Part shown: positions 63,166-64,000 of the stretch, in pieces
Layout: each line of letters starts with the position of its first letter
Numbering within the stretch: the first letter of the stretch is position 1
DNA from: Algoriphagus halophilus
Lineage (GTDB): Bacteria; Bacteroidota; Bacteroidia; Cytophagales; Cyclobacteriaceae
Length of the DNA: 64,000 nt
Direction: 5' to 3'
NCBI RefSeq assembly: GCF_900129785.1
Contig: NZ_FSRC01000002.1
Location: 682,001-746,000 of the forward strand
Program-made: the position numbers and the translations under genes
The notes under the pieces: generated by a model
The model's input: the letters and a program-made list of their open reading frames with translations, nothing else
Databases searched by the model: none
Told to the model about the DNA's origin: nothing

Positions 63166-63241
63166 GTCTGTTTTTTCTAAGTCTCTTCTTACGCTTGTGC
63201 GTAGCGATCTTATGTCTTTTTCTTTTCTTACCGCAAGGCAT
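63152..63241 (-). CDS. 29-residue Lys/Arg-rich protein, AURKAIP1/COX24-like
   Basis: A very short gene between RNase G and the TPR gene. It encodes 29 residues starting MPCGKKRKRH and ending RKNRHKKK; 20 of 29 are Lys, Arg or His. I recall near-identical tiny proteins in many Bacteroidota, annotated as AURKAIP1/COX24-domain proteins. That domain is shared with mitochondrial ribosomal protein mS38 and mycobacterial bS22, so a ribosome-bound role is plausible (inference). The ATG at 63241 is the only sensible start. A terminator-like hairpin overlaps its stop. Position next to rng and its upstream TPR gene suggests a translation or RNA context. Confidence 0.85.
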   Translation of the reverse strand: MPCGKKRKRHKIATHKRKKRLRKNRHKKK

Positions 63242-63270
63242 AGTCTTTAGAATTTAAGTGATATAATAAT

Positions 63271-64000
63271 TTATAGCCTGTCAAGATAGCCCTGGATACT
63301 ACTAAGGATCATTTCATCCCCTGTCATTTCCTTCACTGCCTCAAACTGAGCTTTTGCTTTATTCTTTTGATTGGCTTCAAAATAGCTCACCCCAAGGTAA
63401 AACTGACCTTGAAGATTCTGAGGATGGTATTGAATCAATTCCTCAAAACGCTCCGCAGCTCGCTTGTATTGACCTGATTGAATCGCTAAGATACCCATAT
63501 TAAACAAAGCATCCTCATTTTGAGGATCTTGCTCGAGAATTTCCCGAAGCATCGTAATACCTTGCATAGGGTTCGAAGACGAAACATAAGTCATGGCGAC
63601 TTTGGTTTTCAAATCCAATCGGGTGGGATCGTTCTCCAACACCTGAGTTAAGTACTTTCGAGTCTGTTCAGCAGTAAATGCTACCTTATTGGCGTCTAAC
63701 GCAAATGTGAAAGCTTCGTAGTAAGATTCTCCGGCTTTTTCAGCCAGCACTAAATTGTTGCTCTCATCTGCAGCTAAGCCAAAATAATAGCCTGCACTGT
63801 CAAATTTTCCCAACTCCTGATAAATAGAACCCAAAGAATCCAATAATGATTCAGTATTCAAATCTGAATCTCCATTGTCCAGTCTTCCTTTGAGTGAAGC
63901 TACAGCAGCTTCTTGATCAGGAGTCAACTCAGCCTCATGCATGGCAACCGAATTGGAATCCGAGGACTCTGCACCTGCATTATCCTGAGAAATTGCATCT
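63271..64000 (-). CDS. TPR-repeat protein (5' end outside window)
   Basis: At least 242 residues; the frame stays open to the window end, so the start is beyond it and the ATG at 63942 is internal. The body consists of tetratricopeptide repeats (for example NEDALFNMGILAIQSGQYKR and NLQGQFYLGVSYFEANQKNK), with an Asp/Ser/Glu-rich stretch before them that looks like a linker after a membrane anchor or signal. Relatives are scaffold proteins of the cell envelope. It ends 29 nt before the 29-residue gene start, on the same strand. Confidence 0.8.
   Translation of the reverse strand, partial: DAISQDNAGAESSDSNSVAMHEAELTPDQEAAVASLKGRLDNGDSDLNTESLLDSLGSIYQELGKFDSAGYYFGLAADESNNLVLAEKAGESYYEAFTFALDANKVAFTAEQTRKYLTQVLENDPTRLDLKTKVAMTYVSSSNPMQGITMLREILEQDPQNEDALFNMGILAIQSGQYKRAAERFEELIQYHPQNLQGQFYLGVSYFEANQKNKAKAQFEAVKEMTGDEMILSSIQGYLDRL

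Noticed and set aside
1..64000. CRISPR arrays, prophage, integrase or insertion sequences
   Set aside because: No spaced direct-repeat arrays and no transposase, integrase or phage structural gene seen anywhere in the window.

Overview
The window looks like chromosomal DNA from a marine-type Bacteroidota, most likely a Cytophagales member near Algoriphagus/Cyclobacterium (inferred from gene content, not from a search). Pointers are the AT-rich base composition, the lack of Shine-Dalgarno sequences, many secreted or lipoprotein glycan enzymes and sulfatases, a TonB receptor with a carboxypeptidase-regulatory-like leader domain, and a 29-residue lysine/arginine protein of a type I associate with Bacteroidota. 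About 45 genes are supported. There are no rRNA, tRNA, CRISPR, phage or insertion-sequence features.

Layout. 1-10.7 kb: an amidohydrolase cut by the window edge, a sulfatase, a DHFR-like protein, a secreted esterase, a PQQ-dependent lipoprotein dehydrogenase, a small membrane protein, two serine beta-lactamase-fold hydrolases and a YdeI/OmdA-like protein. 10.8-18.6 kb (minus strand): a five-gene glycan operon (GH43, GH127, GH43, GH2, aldose 1-epimerase) that suggests breakdown of an arabinose-rich polysaccharide. 18.9-25.8 kb: an M28 peptidase, another serine hydrolase, an overlapping operon pnuC / NadR-type nicotinamide-riboside kinase / sulfatase, a Crp-like regulator and a small outer-membrane protein. 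26-34.7 kb (minus strand): a Kelch-like lipoprotein coupled to a stand-alone protein resembling the N-terminal half of VioB, then a 1703-residue pseudokinase-ATPase-GAF-adenylate cyclase. 34.9-39.5 kb: uvrA and a persulfide-dioxygenase/rhodanese pair. 39.7-52.4 kb: secreted M14 peptidases, carboxylesterases (one CE15 glucuronoyl-esterase-like), a sulfatase, a GT35-like enzyme lacking the PLP lysine and an AsmA-like protein. 52.5-55 kb (minus strand): a YceI-like / porin / YceI operon. 55.5-61.5 kb: a TonB receptor, a periplasmic repeat protein, a LytS/LytTR two-component pair and a membrane protein. 61.5-64 kb: RNase G, the tiny basic protein and a TPR protein cut by the window end.

How genes work together. 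The glycan operon would remove arabinofuranosyl and galactosyl-type side chains outside the cytoplasm and equilibrate the released sugars, but no SusC/SusD pair or regulator lies beside it. PnuC and the NadR-type kinase form a nicotinamide-riboside salvage pair. The persulfide dioxygenase and rhodaneses handle sulfane sulfur. In the last operon, a perfect 11-bp direct repeat offset by 21 bp lies just upstream of the TonB receptor. It matches the layout of AgrA/LytTR-family binding sites, so the LytTR regulator encoded downstream probably controls its own operon.

Most interesting candidates: the LytTR-type operator, the orphan VioB-N-like protein, the degenerate kinase domain on an adenylate cyclase, and the phosphorylase-like enzyme with threonine at the PLP-lysine position. 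All calls rest on reading motifs by eye. No database search was possible.
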